Shown: positions 24,261 to 38,463, numbered from the stretch's first letter. The stretch is DNA of 64,000 nt from Xestospongia muta (GCA_963693285.1 OY848920.1:3113135-3177134); one strand, 5' to 3'. Notes: generated by a model from the sequence alone, not told the origin. Translations and numbers: made by a program.

Positions 24261-25975
24261 ATTAACAACTAATAATACAATGTCCCTATATTGAGTGCAT
24301 CTCTACACTAAGGACAGCTTACATTAATACTTACATTAATACTTACATTAATACTAAAGTGTGATTCAATTTTCATTGAACAACACTGTATATTAATAAC
24401 TCTTATCTCATCAGAAAAGTATTTATCAATAATATTTAGCAACAGTTGATAGATATCTTCATTCTCATGTTGTTGTAATGCCTCAATTTTATGAAGTCCC
24501 TTATACTCCTCAACTAACAGACAAACCTCTTCAACCTGTCCAGCTTGTTGTGCAGCCTACAACAATAAAATATAAAACCCCACCCACAAACCCCACCCCT
24601 ACAGTGTATATGATAAACATTTCAATATTGAGTCAGACCCTTTATGTCATCAGAGAGGGTGTGCACAGAGTGGGTGTGGCTTACATTTAACATGTTAGAG
24701 ATAGCGTCCAAGATAACCAATATTGTCTTTGTATCATTAACCACTAGAAGATCACAGAGTGGTTTGAGGGCTCCCATTTCTAGGGCATAGAGTATTTGAG
24801 GGACTGTATTCCCGGCTGTCAGATTAGTGATAGCCCATACTGCCTCCTTTTGAGCTCGGAACTCACCCTGTATAATGGATGAATAGATGTAAATGGATGA
24901 ATAGCTACATGGAATGGATATATAAACAATGATGAAACTATGGTCACATAATCCCACCCACTCACCTTAATTAGTATATTAATTAAAGGAGGTAACATGT
25001 TAGCATCAATAACTGACTGTATCTGTCCTTGTTGTCCAGCTGTTATATTAGATATTGTCCATGCTGCCTCCTATATAATGGACAAATAAAATAGATGAAT
25101 GGATACATGGAAAGACAATGGATGCATAAAAGGAGAAATTTATGGACACATAGATAAAGAATGGATAAATAATAAGAATTAATAGATGAATATACAAAGT
25201 AAATGGAAATATAAAGAGATATAATGGACATATAGTTGATGTACTTTTTGTATAATACTGGTTAAAAATATTGTAGAGCACCACAATTTAATACTAATTG
25301 AGTCTGTTCATCATTACCAGTAACTATATTACCAATAGCACAAAGAGATAGTGAATATAGAGAAAGAAATGAACACGTATTATAAATACATTGAGTTTAC
25401 TAATAATGACATATACTACATTAACTATTATAGCAACATATTTTAGTATACGGAGTTATACAGACATATACAGAGTTATACTTTTATACACTTACCACAA
25501 GGCTTGTATCATCAGTGCCAATTAGTTGTACTAATCTAGGGACTACCCCACTAGTTATAACATGTTGTATACGTTCAACACTACCATCAGTTACATATGA
25601 TAATGCCCAACAAGCATCACTGTTAACCTAAAAAATTATATGTCCATTTCACTCTCTTATTTATCCATCCTTTAGTGTATTTGTCCATTTGTGTATCCAT
25701 TCATCCATTCTTCATGAGTCTATCTATCCATTTCTCTATTGCTCACCTCTTTATCAATATGATTGATCAACTGTGCTAAAACTGGTAATAACTAGTACAC
25801 AAATCTAGTAAAACTCAGGATATTAACTCAGTATATTACCTGTCGTATGGTGTCAATAGCAGGAGATGGGTTCTTATTGAGACACAAGTTAGAAATAGCC
25901 TAAGTAATATTACGAAGATTTTCAACCTAAAAACAAGAGAGAGTGTACATTAAGTAATTATTAATTTAATTATTA

Positions 25976-26572
25976 CAGTGGAGCCCACTTTATATCATAC
26001 CACATAATAGAATAACCCGTTTTTTTTATCATAAAAAGATAAAATCCAAAACCATATTTATACTTCCCTGTACTTCAAAACTCAGTTAATATTATAATGT
26101 GTAATGTCATATCCTGGATAGTATCATAATAAATTCAGTCAAATTTGTGTTTTTCCCTGCATAGTATCATAGTCACATAGTGACCATGTGCAAGAATGTC
26201 ATATTTAATTCTGTTTACTATGAGTTGTAAGTGTAAGTGTAAGGATTTGTCACTGAGTCAGAAGCTTAAGAATGTTTAGATTGCTTCAGAGAAGGTGTCC
26301 CAAACTGAAATTTCTCAGCATTTTGGCTGCTCACAGTCAACAGTCTCTAAGATTATAAGTCAAAAAGAGGAACTTAAGCATGAAGTGGCAGAGAACAAGA
26401 TGAAGGATCGTAAGAGGTAACATACAAGAAAGGCAGATGATGTAGACAAAGCTCTCTTGTTGTGTAAACTGTCAAAATTGTAAAATCGTTGGCTTCCCAC
26501 ATTATAGAATAACCTGGGTAATATCATAATATACACTTGTACAACAGGTATGACACTAAGTAGGACCCACTG
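25976..26572 (+). mobile_element. pogo/Tigger-like DNA transposon relic
   Basis: A 597-bp insertion flanked by TA on both sides, with terminal inverted repeats of about 26 bp (CAGTGGAGCCCACTTTATAT at the left, its imperfect complement ending CCCACTG at the right). Inside, the plus strand encodes part of a CENP-B/Tigger N-terminal helix-turn-helix: LSLSQKLKNV, then SEKVSQTEISQHFGCSQSTV and SKIISQKEELKHEV, broken by a TAG and by a TAA before the DDE domain, which is absent. The paralogous intron in K2 (about 34,345) lacks it and provides an empty site with one TA. Confidence 0.85.
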
Positions 26573-27017
26573 TATTTAATTAAGGGGCTATATTATATTT
26601 ACTCACAGTAACAGTTGGAGTAATACAAGCTAGTAATGGCTGTATTATACAACAACTCACAACAAACTCACAACACTCAGAACCATCGCCAAAAAAAAAA
26701 TGACAACAATTGTTAAGTAGTCTAGATCTGTGTAGCTATGGTGATAGTTGCCATGGTAACACAGGTGGTTACTATGGTGATATCTAGTACCTGCAATGTT
26801 TCCAAGTGCCCATACAGCTTGGTCTCGGACTTTAGTATGTGGAGATGAGAGGAGATTGATAAACATTGGTACAGCCCCTATAATCCAATGAGTTAATAAT
26901 ACAATATGATGTAATAATGTATTCACCTGATTGTACAACTGTTCTAGTTTGTTCAGAGTTACCAGATGCTATGTTAGTAAGTGCCCAAGCTGCATCAAAT
27001 TGTAACTGTTGACTGGA

Positions 27018-27200
<183 letters not shown>

Positions 27201-27999
27201 AACTAAACAATAACCAGAGACTAACTTATATATCTGAGCAATGCAGAAACTCAACCAGTTTTGAAAAAATACCAGTCCTATTAATTTTAAAAAATAACCA
27301 CACCCATTTCCACACACCCACTCACTTAATTACATAATCAAGAGGAGGATTATGAGGCTTTGAAAGCAAATGTCAAAAGCAAGCAGAGTCAAATGACAAA
27401 ATAATTAGGGGGTGGAGTTTATCTAGCAGATCCAGCCATCTGAATCTGAATATCAGCACTGAATATTTTCCAAAGGATAAGATTGAAAATCACCATGGTA
27501 ATAGTTACCATAGCAACCAATGAAAATTAACTCAACAATGGATGACAGAGCCAAATAAACTTGTTGCTTATTACCAGTCTTTATTAAAGGGGTATCCTCA
27601 ACAGTATCCATGGAAACATTCCTTCTCTTGAGCATCTGCTCATCTTTTCATGTCTGTAACAAAAGAATATATAAACACAAAATGGACACAATATAAACAT
27701 ACCTTTTGTAGTTCAACAGTGACATCCACTTTGTGATGTCTCATTTCCTAGAAAAATCACATGACAATCATATGACATGAATATCCACTTACATCCACTA
27801 TACTTTGCTATATATCTGAGTGTCATACCGAATACACTACTAAAGTATTGTCACATCTCTAACATTATCACTATATTAACTAACACAGCATGTTCTCAAT
27901 ATACCATATAAGGAAGTATGCTATTTATAGTACTACTAGTGATGCTATTTATAGTTATTGCAGCCACACCCTTCTTTGACCTCCCAAGAAATATTGACT

Positions 28000-30900
28000 A
28001 TGGCATCAAGTCTGAGTGAGTTAAAAATTAAGTTCCTTTTCTCATTTATAAATGTCATTGCCATTTTAGATGTTGCTAATTTGAAAGATATCATTGAAGC
28101 TTTGAAGAAAGGTCTTTTCCCAAACCATCGCTGGTCTCCTCTTGGTCTACAACTGGGTCTATTACAACCTACTCTGTTAGACATTAGAGCCAAGTATAGA
28201 GATGATCCAGAGAGCTGTCTTCAGGAGTGTTTAACTCTGTGGTTGAGTAAAGCTGACAAGGTGACTGAGAGTGGAGGTCCTACATGGGACTCATTAGCTA
28301 GTGCTCTTAACAAGTTAGGAGAAAATTTTGCTGCCGAAAAAATAATGGAATTTAGTGAGAAATTTAAAAAATGGATATGATACAAAATATCACTTATTAT
28401 TTTGTTTTTGATATAGAATTCTCCACTCCAGCTTGTCAAATGCTACATAAACACACTGACAGGCTCTCATCACTGACTCTTCCTGTGGAGATTGTTCAGA
28501 TGTTACATACAGAGAGAGTAATCTCTAAGGAGACATTAGATGAAGTCAATAGATCAGGAGGTGTACTAGGAGAAGGTCCATTAAAAGCACTGTGTACTAC
28601 AGTGTATGAAGAGGCAGACAAATTAAAGAAGTTTGCTAGTATATTATTGAAATCAGAAGAAGTAGTACAGATTGCTCAAGACATACTCCAGGAGTATAGT
28701 AAATAAATTTACATATTCTATTGTAACTTCCCATTTTGTTACACAGATCAAACATTTCTCCCCAAAGTCATAGTGCCGGCCACTCGTCAATATGATTTTG
28801 ATCGAATGAGAGTGACCTATGGAAATCTCTTTGATAAGGTTGCACCTCTCATTGAAGCTAGCATTCCTTCACTTGACAAACTGAAAAGGTACATTCGAAT
28901 GTGTTTCCAAGAGCTAGCACCTCAATTGAGTACGGCCAAATCTTTCAATGATGTCATAGATATTGTTCAAGACACATGTACCATCATTAATATTTGCTGC
29001 TTAGAAGCCATTGTTAATCGCTATGAAATCACTGAAGCCGAAAGACATATCACAGAATTCAAGAAAGAAGTTGATACTTTTTGTGAGAAGGTGAAAGCCG
29101 ATATATGCCTTAAGCAAAACTTCAAGACAGCTTCTTCTTCTCATCTTACTTGTGAAAGTATTGAGTTTGTTGTGGAATGGAAGACAAATGAATGTACACT
29201 CCGTCACATTAAAGGTTTGTTGTCAAAGGCGTTTGAAGATATAGCAAAATCTGTCCAAGTTAGAGCAGTAAATGAAGGCAACTCTATCATTATCATCTGC
29301 TATGCTCCACTAAGGTTGATGGATTTTCTATTAATGGTTGCCAAAAGCAATCTTGACTTACTTAAGAAAATGGGAGTCATTAAACTCACTATCGGCTATC
29401 ATATTATTTTTGATAAGTGTAAAAGGGATGAGGTTAGAATTGAATTGTTTCTAAACAAAAATTATCTTATTACTTTTAGGAGATGAGAGCTATTGAAGAA
29501 GATTTAGAGGATCTCAAACACAAACTGGAGCCAAGGGACACAATTATTAGAGAGATGACAACAGAAATAGATGATTTGAAATCACAGCTTAGAAACAGTG
29601 AAGGTCAGTCCAACCTTGAAGTAATAGATATGGTGTTAGTCAAGTACATTATGAAAAAAAGTACAAGTGACTATGTCTTGAATGTTTTCAATACACATTT
29701 TATCAGATTTATTCTTGGGTTTTTTGTTACAACATTTGATATCCTAACACTCTTAGAGACCTGACTTCATCAATTAGTACCACAATCAACAAACACTTAA
29801 TTGATGTAACACATCTATCATGTAAATTAACTTTGTGGTACAATATGACCAACAATGTATGACAGTACCTTTAATACGATCATACATTGAACAATAAACT
29901 ATTAAGAGTTCCTACGTCCATCAGTAGATTGAGTCTATAAAGGAATATACACCATTTAGTGCACTAGTGTATCAATAATAATAAGATCTCTTTTGTCCTA
30001 GAGACAGAAAATTATTGATTAGCTTTATTTGAATACTGTTGTGCTAGCTCTTTGTTGAATAATTGTACATAAATATTATGTGTAATTATTTTTACTACTG
30101 TCAAATATTTTGTATAGATGAAAAACTAATGAAAGAAAGGGAGATTGAAGAAATGTACCAAGGAAAGAAAGGTAGTAATGTCTTATTCATGTAACACAGC
30201 TTGTATCATTGTATTGATCTCATATACTGTAGCTACTGAAGAGGAATTAAATTTAGTGAAACAAATGTTAGAACAGACAGAAAAAGAGATTAATAACTTG
30301 ACATCATTGTTAGCAACGAAGGAAGGTAAGAAATCTGATGTAATGATGAATTTTGTGATACTTTTAACATTTTATATCAACAATAAATGCTTCTCTCTTT
30401 ATAGCTCTTGAAGAGGAACTAGACACACTTAAAAACAAAATACTAGAAATGTCTAGTGTCACAGAAACTAAAGGTAAGCTCTTAACAACAAGTACTATGT
30501 ACACACTTGTTCTCTCTTGTTTATAGAGTCTGAGTTGAAACAATTGTTAGAATTAAGTACTAAAATGAACAGAGCAAAAATTTTACAGATAGAACAGTTA
30601 ACAAATACCATCAAGGAAAAAGAAAGTAAGATGTTAATAATGTACACACTATTGTATTAATGATATATTCCATAGTCTTTGAGAAGGAGTTATTGTCAGT
30701 GTATGTTGAAAGACAAGGAGAGATAGAGACACTACAAGAAATAATAACATTGAGATTACAGCTAAGAGAGAGAGACAAACAGATTGAGGAGTTAAAGCAA
30801 AACTTGAAAGGTAACTGATATTAGTAGATAATTGTTACTTCTCATTATATGACATTGTTACTAAATTTAGCATTTATACAAAAGCCTCAGAAACCATTAA

Positions 30901-32671
30901 CTGATGAAGGACTTCATAAGTCTAGTCAAGAAGAGTCCACACTATCTATCAATGGTAAGTGTCATAGTACCATATCTATGTCTTAGGATGTGTCCATTGT
31001 CCATATATGGAAATGTTATTTTAGCATGTACTTGAGCTTAAACCTTGTAATCACATGTTGTTATTTACAAATAAACTATTTTGGTGACAGATACAGACAA
31101 GTCAAGTCTGTTACCCTGGTCCTGATCATGATAAAATTGTACAACCACAAAAGTTAGCCACCACTTTGTCTATGAAAGCATATACCTTATATGGTATTAT
31201 AATAAGATAAGGACTTGTCATAACAGATAGTACATGTTAGTGTATAAATGTTGAACACTCCTTCTCTTCTTCATCCACTCCTGACTACATATATTATACA
31301 AACTATATTGTCATTACTTATTGTAGAGTCTTCAGTACATGAGTTGAGAGATGAGGCAAAGGGTTCAACTGATGATAAAGAGTCAGGTTATGGTATGTTA
31401 TGTTTTGATGTTTCATAAAGTTACATTATAATGATGTATTAGTGGTCTATACAGAAGCTGTTGTCAAACAATCTTTCACCAAAGTACATCCTCAGCATTT
31501 AACTCTAAATGTTGGAGATGTTATCAAAGATGTCATTAAGGTATGGAGATATCCTTTTTGTCCATCCATTCATTATGTCAACATATTATTTAAAGATCAT
31601 CTCTAATTGTATTATATATTTTCATAGATTGATGAAGGATGGGGTGAGGGGACTCTGAATGGAGTCTATGGACAGTTCCCTATAAATTTTACAGAACTAC
31701 AACTAGCTAAATCTGAATTATCTCATGATGATCCCAAATTAGGAGGTAATCCCTGTAATTTGTTCATTAGGACTTAATTTATAATGTTTTGTATAGTACA
31801 GTTTGTAACACTATATATTATATGTGTACACTATATCTACATACTAACTCTGTTTATAACAGGACATACTGGAAGAGTTGAGTGGAGAGATGATATAGAG
31901 AATGTTTGGCTTATCTCACCAACTATTGAACAATGCGAAGAGGTTGTTAGCAGATTAATAACAGGACAACAAACCAAAGGAAGTAGATGGCGTATTAATC
32001 TCAGATCATCATCTCCTGAAAGTGCTCTTGTATTTATTAGTAATCTCAGTAAGTGTGCAGTGATGACACTTGATATACACAGCACTCCATTGGACAGTAT
32101 ATGTATATCAACATTATCAGGAGAGCTACAAACTACTAATAAAACAATGATAGGCCTAATTCTTCGCTACTCTTCACATACTGGTGGTATCAAACAAATC
32201 GGTGATGCTCTTTTTACCAATACTACTCTTAAGGCATTATTGTTGATTAATATTACTATCACAGATGAAGATACCAGTAACTTATCTACCATGTTAAGTA
32301 TCAATAAGACATTGGGTATACTAGAACTCACCAACTGTAACATCACTGATAATGGTGTCCGATATATCTGTGAAGGCCTTACTAAAAACCAAACACTGAC
32401 TGGGTTGAGCATCAGCTATAATCCTCAGATCACTTCAGCCAGTACCAGTACAATAGCTGAACTAATAAATACAACTAAATCATTAACAAAACTACGTCTA
32501 CATGGTACTTCACTAAACAATGATGATATCAAGACTATTTGTACTGAACTCCTTGAAAATACTACTATACAGACATTATACTTATCCGAACAACATAAAG
32601 AGTATTGTGAGAAGTTAGACAGTTATCAAGTTATTAAAGAGAGACTTAAGTTCCAGCCAGTCTTAAATTAG
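28000..32671 (+). CDS. Death / CARD-like / unknown domain / coiled-coil / SH3 / LRR protein, copy 3
   Basis: Fifteen exons splice in frame to 1,001 residues: 28000-28015, 28070-28354, 28417-28698, 28747-29432, 29480-29603, 30118-30171, 30233-30325, 30405-30473, 30527-30625, 30676-30810, 30871-30954, 31327-31392, 31455-31540, 31628-31745 and 31863-32671. The first intron is 54 bp with a GTGAGT donor; reading through it also stays open, so the N-terminus is less certain. Death domain, about 6-100 (LKDIIEALKKGLFPNHRWS); CARD-like, to 194; unknown domain, to 423; coiled coil, to 614; SH3, about 665-732; LRR, 733-1001. The N-terminal half is clearly diverged from copies 1 and 2, while everything after about 29,510 is almost identical to copy 1. 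Confidence 0.85.
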
Positions 32672-32887
32672 TTAGTTCTATACATTTACTTTCAATTTAG
32701 TTTAAGTTTCTGTTGATGTCTTTTTAGTATCAATGTCTTCTTATAAAGTACAAACAAAGCAGTTATTGAAAGTGGTAACAAGTGGTGGGTGGAGTCAGTG
32801 GGTTGGTCATTATATCAAAGTCAATGACAACATTAATAACTAATAATACAATGTCCCTATATTGTCCATTAGAGAGGGTGTACACAC

Positions 32888-34785
32888 AGTGGGTGTGGCT
32901 TACATTTAACATGTTAGAGATAGCATCCAATATTGAGTTTGATAGCGTCCAAGATAACCAATATTGTCTTTGTATCATTAATCACTAGAAGATCACAGAG
33001 TGGTTTGAGGGCTCCCATTTCTAAGGCATAGAGTATTTGAGGGACTGTACCCCCGGCTGTCAGATTAGTGATAGCCCATACTGCCTCCTTTTGAGCTCGG
33101 AACTCATCCTGTATAATAGATGAATAGATGTAAATGGATGAATAGCTACATGGAATGGATATATAAACAATGATGAAAGTATGGTCACATAACCCCACCC
33201 ACTCACCTTAATTAGTATATTAATTAAAGGAGGTAACAAGTTAGCATCAATAACTGATTGTATCTGTCCTTGTTGTCCAGCTGTTATATTAGATATTGTC
33301 CATGCTGCCTCCTATATAATGGATAAATAAAATAGATGAATGGATACATGGAAAGACAATGGATGCATAAAAGGAGAAATGTATGGACACACAGATAAAG
33401 AATGGATACATAATAAGGATTAATAGATGAATATACAAAGTAAATGGATATATAAAGAGATATAATGGACATATAGTAGATGTACTTTTTGTATATTAGT
33501 ATGATGATGTCGTAATAGTGGTTCAAAATATTGTAGAGCACCACAATTTAATACTAACTGTTCATCATTACCAGTAACTATATTACCAATAGCACGAAGA
33601 GAAGGTGACTATAGAGAAAGAAATGAACACATATTATAAATACATTGAGTTTACTAATAATGATATATACTACATTAACTATTATAGCAACATATTTTAG
33701 TATACAGAGTTATACTGAAATATACAGAGTTATACAGATATATAGAGAGTTATACAGTTACACTATTATAGCAACTATAATAAAAAGCAGTGTTCACTAA
33801 ATATTGTACTAAATATTCTAAGATGTAGTATTAAAATTTATAGGTACAATTTCCATTAGATACTTACCACAAGGCTTGTATCATCAGTGCCAATTAGTTA
33901 TACTAATCTAGGGACTACCCCACTAGTTATAACATGTTGTATACCTTCAACACTACCATCAGTTACATAAGATAATGCCCAACAAGCATCACTGTTAACC
34001 TAAAAAATTATATGTCCATTTCACTTTCTTATTTATCCATCCTTCAGTGTATCTGTCCATTTGTGTATTCATTCATCCATTTTTCATGAGCCTATCTATC
34101 CATTTCTCCATTACTCACCTCTTTATCAATATGATTGATCAACTGTGCTAAAACTGGTAATAACTAGTACATAAATCTAGTAAAACTCAGGATATTAACT
34201 CAGTATATTACCTGTTGTATGGTGTCAATAGCAGGAGATGGGTTCTTATTGCGACACAAGTTAGAAATAGCCCAAGTAATATTACGAAGATTTTCAACCT
34301 AAAAACAAAAGAGAGTATACATTAAGTAATTATGATTTTAATTATTATTTATTTAAGGGGCTATATCATATTTACTCACAGTAACAGTTGGAGTAATACA
34401 AGCTAGTAATGGCTATATTATACCACACCTCACAACAAAATCACGACACTCAGAACCATCGCCTAAAGAAAATACATGACAATGGTTGTTAAATATTCTG
34501 ACTATGGTGATAATTGCCATGGTAACACAGGTGGTTACTATGGTGATATCTTGTGCCTGCAATGTTTCCAAGTGCCCATACAGCTTGGTCTTGGACATTA
34601 GTATGTGGAGATGCAAGATTAATAAACATTGGTACAGCCCCTATAATCCAATGAGTTAATAATACACTATGATATAATAATGTATTCACCTGATTGTACA
34701 ACTGTTCTAGTTTGTTCAGAGTTACCAGATGCTATGTTAGTAAGTGCCCAAGCTGCATCAAATTGTAACTGTTGAATGGAAAGAG

Positions 34786-34819
<34 letters not shown>

Positions 34820-34828
34820 CGTGTGTGC

Positions 34829-34869
<41 letters not shown>

Positions 34870-35320
34870 AACTAAACAATAACCAGAGACTAACTTACAT
34901 ATCTGAGCAATGCAAAAACTCAACAAGTTTTGAAACAATACCAGTCCTATTAATTACAAAAAGAACCACACCCATTTCCACCCACCCATTCACTTAATTA
35001 CATCATCAAGAGGAGGATTATGAGCCTTTGAAAGCAAACGTCTAAAGCAAGTGAAATCAAATGACAAAATAATTAAGGGGTGGAGTTTATTTACCTAGCA
35101 GCTTGTACTCTAGCCATCTGAATCTGAACATCAGTACTCAATGTTTTCCAAAGAATAAGATTGAAAAACACCATCGTAATAGTTACCATAGCAACCAATG
35201 AAAATTAACTCAACAATGAAAGACAGAGCCAAATAAATTTGTTGCTTATTACCAGTCTTTATTAAAGGGGTATCGTCAACAGTATCCATGGAAACATTCC
35301 TTCTCTTGAGCATCTGTTCA
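32888..35320 (-). pseudogene. Importin-alpha gene copy K2, decayed
   Basis: ARM-repeat exons in the same order as K1, several better preserved: [19 protein letters not shown] keeps the Trp lost in K1, [15 protein letters not shown] continues past K1's stop, and VQIQMARVQAAR has a good GTAAAT donor. It has its own TAG (34,413-34,415) after CGII, shares the TGA before KDEQMLKRRN with K1, lacks the EMRHHKV IBB exon, and lacks the last two coding exons ([15 protein letters not shown] and the GGFNF tail). Confidence 0.8.
34788..34867. repeat. Interrupted GA microsatellite
   Basis: GA units interrupted by GCGTGTGTGCAT. It is the K2 counterpart of the long array at 27,018-27,198. Confidence 0.9.
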
Positions 35321-35335
35321 TCTTTTCAAGTCTAT

Positions 35336-35640
35336 CTATCCATTTCTCAACTCAACTAGTTTGGAACAATACCAGCCCTATTCTTTTAAAAAATGACCAC
35401 ACCCATTTTAATCCACCCACTAACTTAATTACATCATTAAGAGGAGGATTAATTTGAGCAAACAAAGTCAAATGAAAAAATAATTAAGGGGTGGAGCTTA
35501 CCTAGCAGCTTGTACTCCACCCATCTGTATCTGAATATCAGCACTGAATATTTTCTAAATGATAAGATTGAAAATTCCCAATGGTAATAGTTACCATAGC
35601 AACCACTAAAAATAATTATTTCAAAATGGATGACAGAGTC
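35336..35640 (-). pseudogene. Extra duplicated importin-alpha exon and flanks
   Basis: A third copy of the small QIQM..VQAAR exon with its flanking introns. It reads ADIQIQMGGVQAAR before a GTAAGC donor and lies directly upstream of K2. It arose by local tandem duplication (compare 35,000-35,200). Confidence 0.65.
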
Positions 35641-35781
35641 AAATCACTAGCCATTAGTGACAGTGCGTTAGCAGTGTACAAATCCGCATATTTCCGTGTA
35701 ATTACCTCGCCCACGTTAATAATTACCTCCTACTCACAATAATGATAAAATTATAAATAAAACAACTGCACAGCAGTAAAG

Positions 35782-36021
35782 ATGGCATTGGAAAAGTTGA
35801 AGGAATTGTCAGTCAGTGGTAATAGCACTGAATTGTTGTTAACTGTTTACAATAAAACTCCTGACTGTTTCACTATGCAAGAAGTTCACTTTAATCAGGA
35901 TTCTCTTTGGCGTCTCTGTGGTTTTGAAGCTCAAGCTGTAAATAAATATCTTGATGATCAAACCATCAACTCTTTTCTTTGTGTATTTCTTTATGACACA
36001 TCTAGTGTTTCAAAAATATAA
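35782..36021 (+). CDS. Putative first exon of an unidentified gene
   Basis: The ATG (35,782) opens a 79-codon frame starting MALEKLKELSVSGNSTELLL, with balanced composition and a plausible GTATTT donor near 35,980. I do not recognise the peptide. It may join the exon at 37,001-37,187 (LQVVVERYMTELTLSTQT), the next open plus-strand segment, which would make it the N-terminus of the zinc-finger gene downstream. Confidence 0.4.
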   Translation: MALEKLKELSVSGNSTELLLTVYNKTPDCFTMQEVHFNQDSLWRLCGFEAQAVNKYLDDQTINSFLCVFLYDTSSVSKI

Positions 36022-37000
36022 AATGCAAACATATTATAATAATAATAATAATAATTATTATCTATTAATACTATATAGGATATGTTTATATTTGATAGTT
36101 ACACTTACCCTCGTATTGAACAAATGGGTCCTTAAGGAGCTGCACAAAACCTGTCTTGGGTTAGTATATTATTGTTACAACAAACATAACAACTAAAATC
36201 TACAGATTGACTTAGCTGGTTTAGTACAAAAGAGAGTATGATGTTTCCTATATGTAGACATTGCTTTTGTGTTGTAAGTATAATGCCAACAGGAACTTAC
36301 TGTTAGGTATACCATTATTACAGTTAACTTTCGTCTGTCAAGAGTCTACATTATGGACTCTATGTCTTTGTCCAAAGATCATGTAAGAGTATCCATTGTC
36401 ATGTTTTGACTTGTGTAAATTATACTAGTACTTTTACACAAGAAATATTCAAAGGTGTTGAGCAAATAACAAGTCTACAAATTGATCAACCTAAGAAAGG
36501 CTTTTACTATTAAAATAACTAGCTACAAAGGTCACACAATTAGACAATGGCTTTCAAGAATGAGATGAGAAAGACTTACCCATAGGTTTAAACTTGTGGT
36601 TATCACTCTTATAAAGTTTCACCTTGATTATACACAACATGTTTGATGTTTGTAAAAACCTTCTTCTTGATACCTGTAGATGGTTCCATTACAAGTTGAC
36701 ACCTGTAGTTGTGGAATATACATGTTAAAGGTACATGTAGATATGTCAAATCAAAATAATTATCATTTTAAGAAATGTAGAATATTTATAATCTATTCCT
36801 GGGAAAGGATGTTCAATATATGTTTACAATGGTGAGTATAATTATGTACTATGTCATCACAAATCACAAAATACTCTAATAGAATGACCTACAAAAAATA
36901 CGAGTTGATTTAGCACTATACCTGATCAATCACCCTTCTTTGTAAGTATTTGTTTGTGACCCTGTAACAATGAATAAACTCTTAATATTTATTTAAACAG

Positions 37001-38463
37001 CATTCTTCAAGTTGTTGTTGAAAGGTATATGACAGAACTAACTTTATCCACACAGACCTGTTTTTTCAATAATACATCAGCTGATTTATTACCATCATCT
37101 ATTCATGGAGCATCAGTCAGTCAACTTGTACATGTACTACCTAAACGTACAACATCTCTCAAACTACCGCAAACTAAACGACAGAAGGTATACTCATGTT
37201 CCATTACTTATTCATATTATTGAAGCAAATGTGTGTAGATCACAACTATAAATACAATTTCCCCAATATCCATTACATCTCTATCATCTAACTCATCACC
37301 TATCAAGCTGTCTAAATCTCCATTGATGTCACCCTCCAAAGCTATTAAGTTATTAACAAAAGTCAAATCACCATCAAAATTATAGACATGTTTGGAATGT
37401 CTCAAAGTTTTTAAACATTGAAGCAGTTTATCAAGGCATAAAGCTAGTCATCACACTAAACTTGAAGGAACAGCACTGGTGCAATGTGATGAGTGTGATA
37501 CAAGGTGTATACATGTGCATATAGAATAGTATTGTTATTTTATTTATATTTAATAGATTTGACTCACTTAAAGAACTTAATGGTCATCTAAAGAATATCC
37601 ACAAGGTCGTCATGAATGAAGTAAATTATACATTTAAAAGCTTCAATGAATTCCTGCAATGGAAAGAAAGAGAAGAGAAAGACACTAATACAATTTATGT
37701 GCAGCGTACATCATCTCGTGTGAGGTTAGGTATTCGTATTCACTACTTTTACTGTAACCGATCAGGGGAATATACATCAAAAGGAACAGGTAAATGATGC
37801 TTAAAATCACAGGGTACAAGCAAAATTGGATGTTATTGTACAGCACATATAATAGCCAAGAAACAAGAAAATGGTCATGTCTTTGTTGAGTTTAACAGTA
37901 CATACTATAATCATGATATTGAACTAGCTCACCTAACTCTAACAGAAAATATTCATTTACAAGTTTCAGCAAAATTGCAACAAGGAGTGACAATCGAAAA
38001 AATCCTTGACAGCATTAAGGATACTGTAGCAGAGAAAATGGAACGTAAACATCTTATCTCAAGACAAGACATTCACAACATAAAACGACAGTACAATATT
38101 GATGGAATAGAGAGACACGCTAATGACTATACCAGTGTGCAAGCCTGGGTTGAAGAATGTAAAACCCTTGACTACAACCCTATTGTTGTTTTTAAACAGC
38201 AAGGAAATGAACAAAATGATGACACTGATGACCTTGGACAAAATGATTTTCTTCTAGTGATACAAACAGAATTCCAACGAGACATGATGACAAACTTTGG
38301 AGATAACATTATTTGTGTGGATGCAACTTACAGAACTAACATCTATGACTTCAATTTGATAACAGTTATGGTACTTGACAAATACGGTAAAGGCATACCT
38401 ATGGCTTGGGCTGTCTGTAATAGAGAGGACATGTGTGCATTAGTACAAATATGTGTGCATTAG
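37001..38463 (+). pseudogene. C2H2 zinc-finger / MULE-transposase-like gene, broken
   Basis: Plus-strand exons 37001-37187, 37239-37504 and 37557-38463 join in compatible phases. After a Ser/Lys-rich linker come two C2H2 fingers. The first (CLECLKVF then SSLSRHKASHH) is preceded by TAG and split by TGA. The second (CDECDTRFDSLKELNGHLKN, then IH) is intact and interrupted by a 52-bp intron. Next is a segment typical of animal MULE-like transposase genes (FKSFNEFLQWKEREEKDTN), a TGA at 37,796-37,798, and the start of the transposase core (CVDATYRTNIYDFNLITVMV, AWAVCNRED). The core carries the first Asp of a DDE triad, then ends abruptly at a 20-bp direct duplication. The rest of the catalytic domain is missing. 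Confidence 0.65.
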
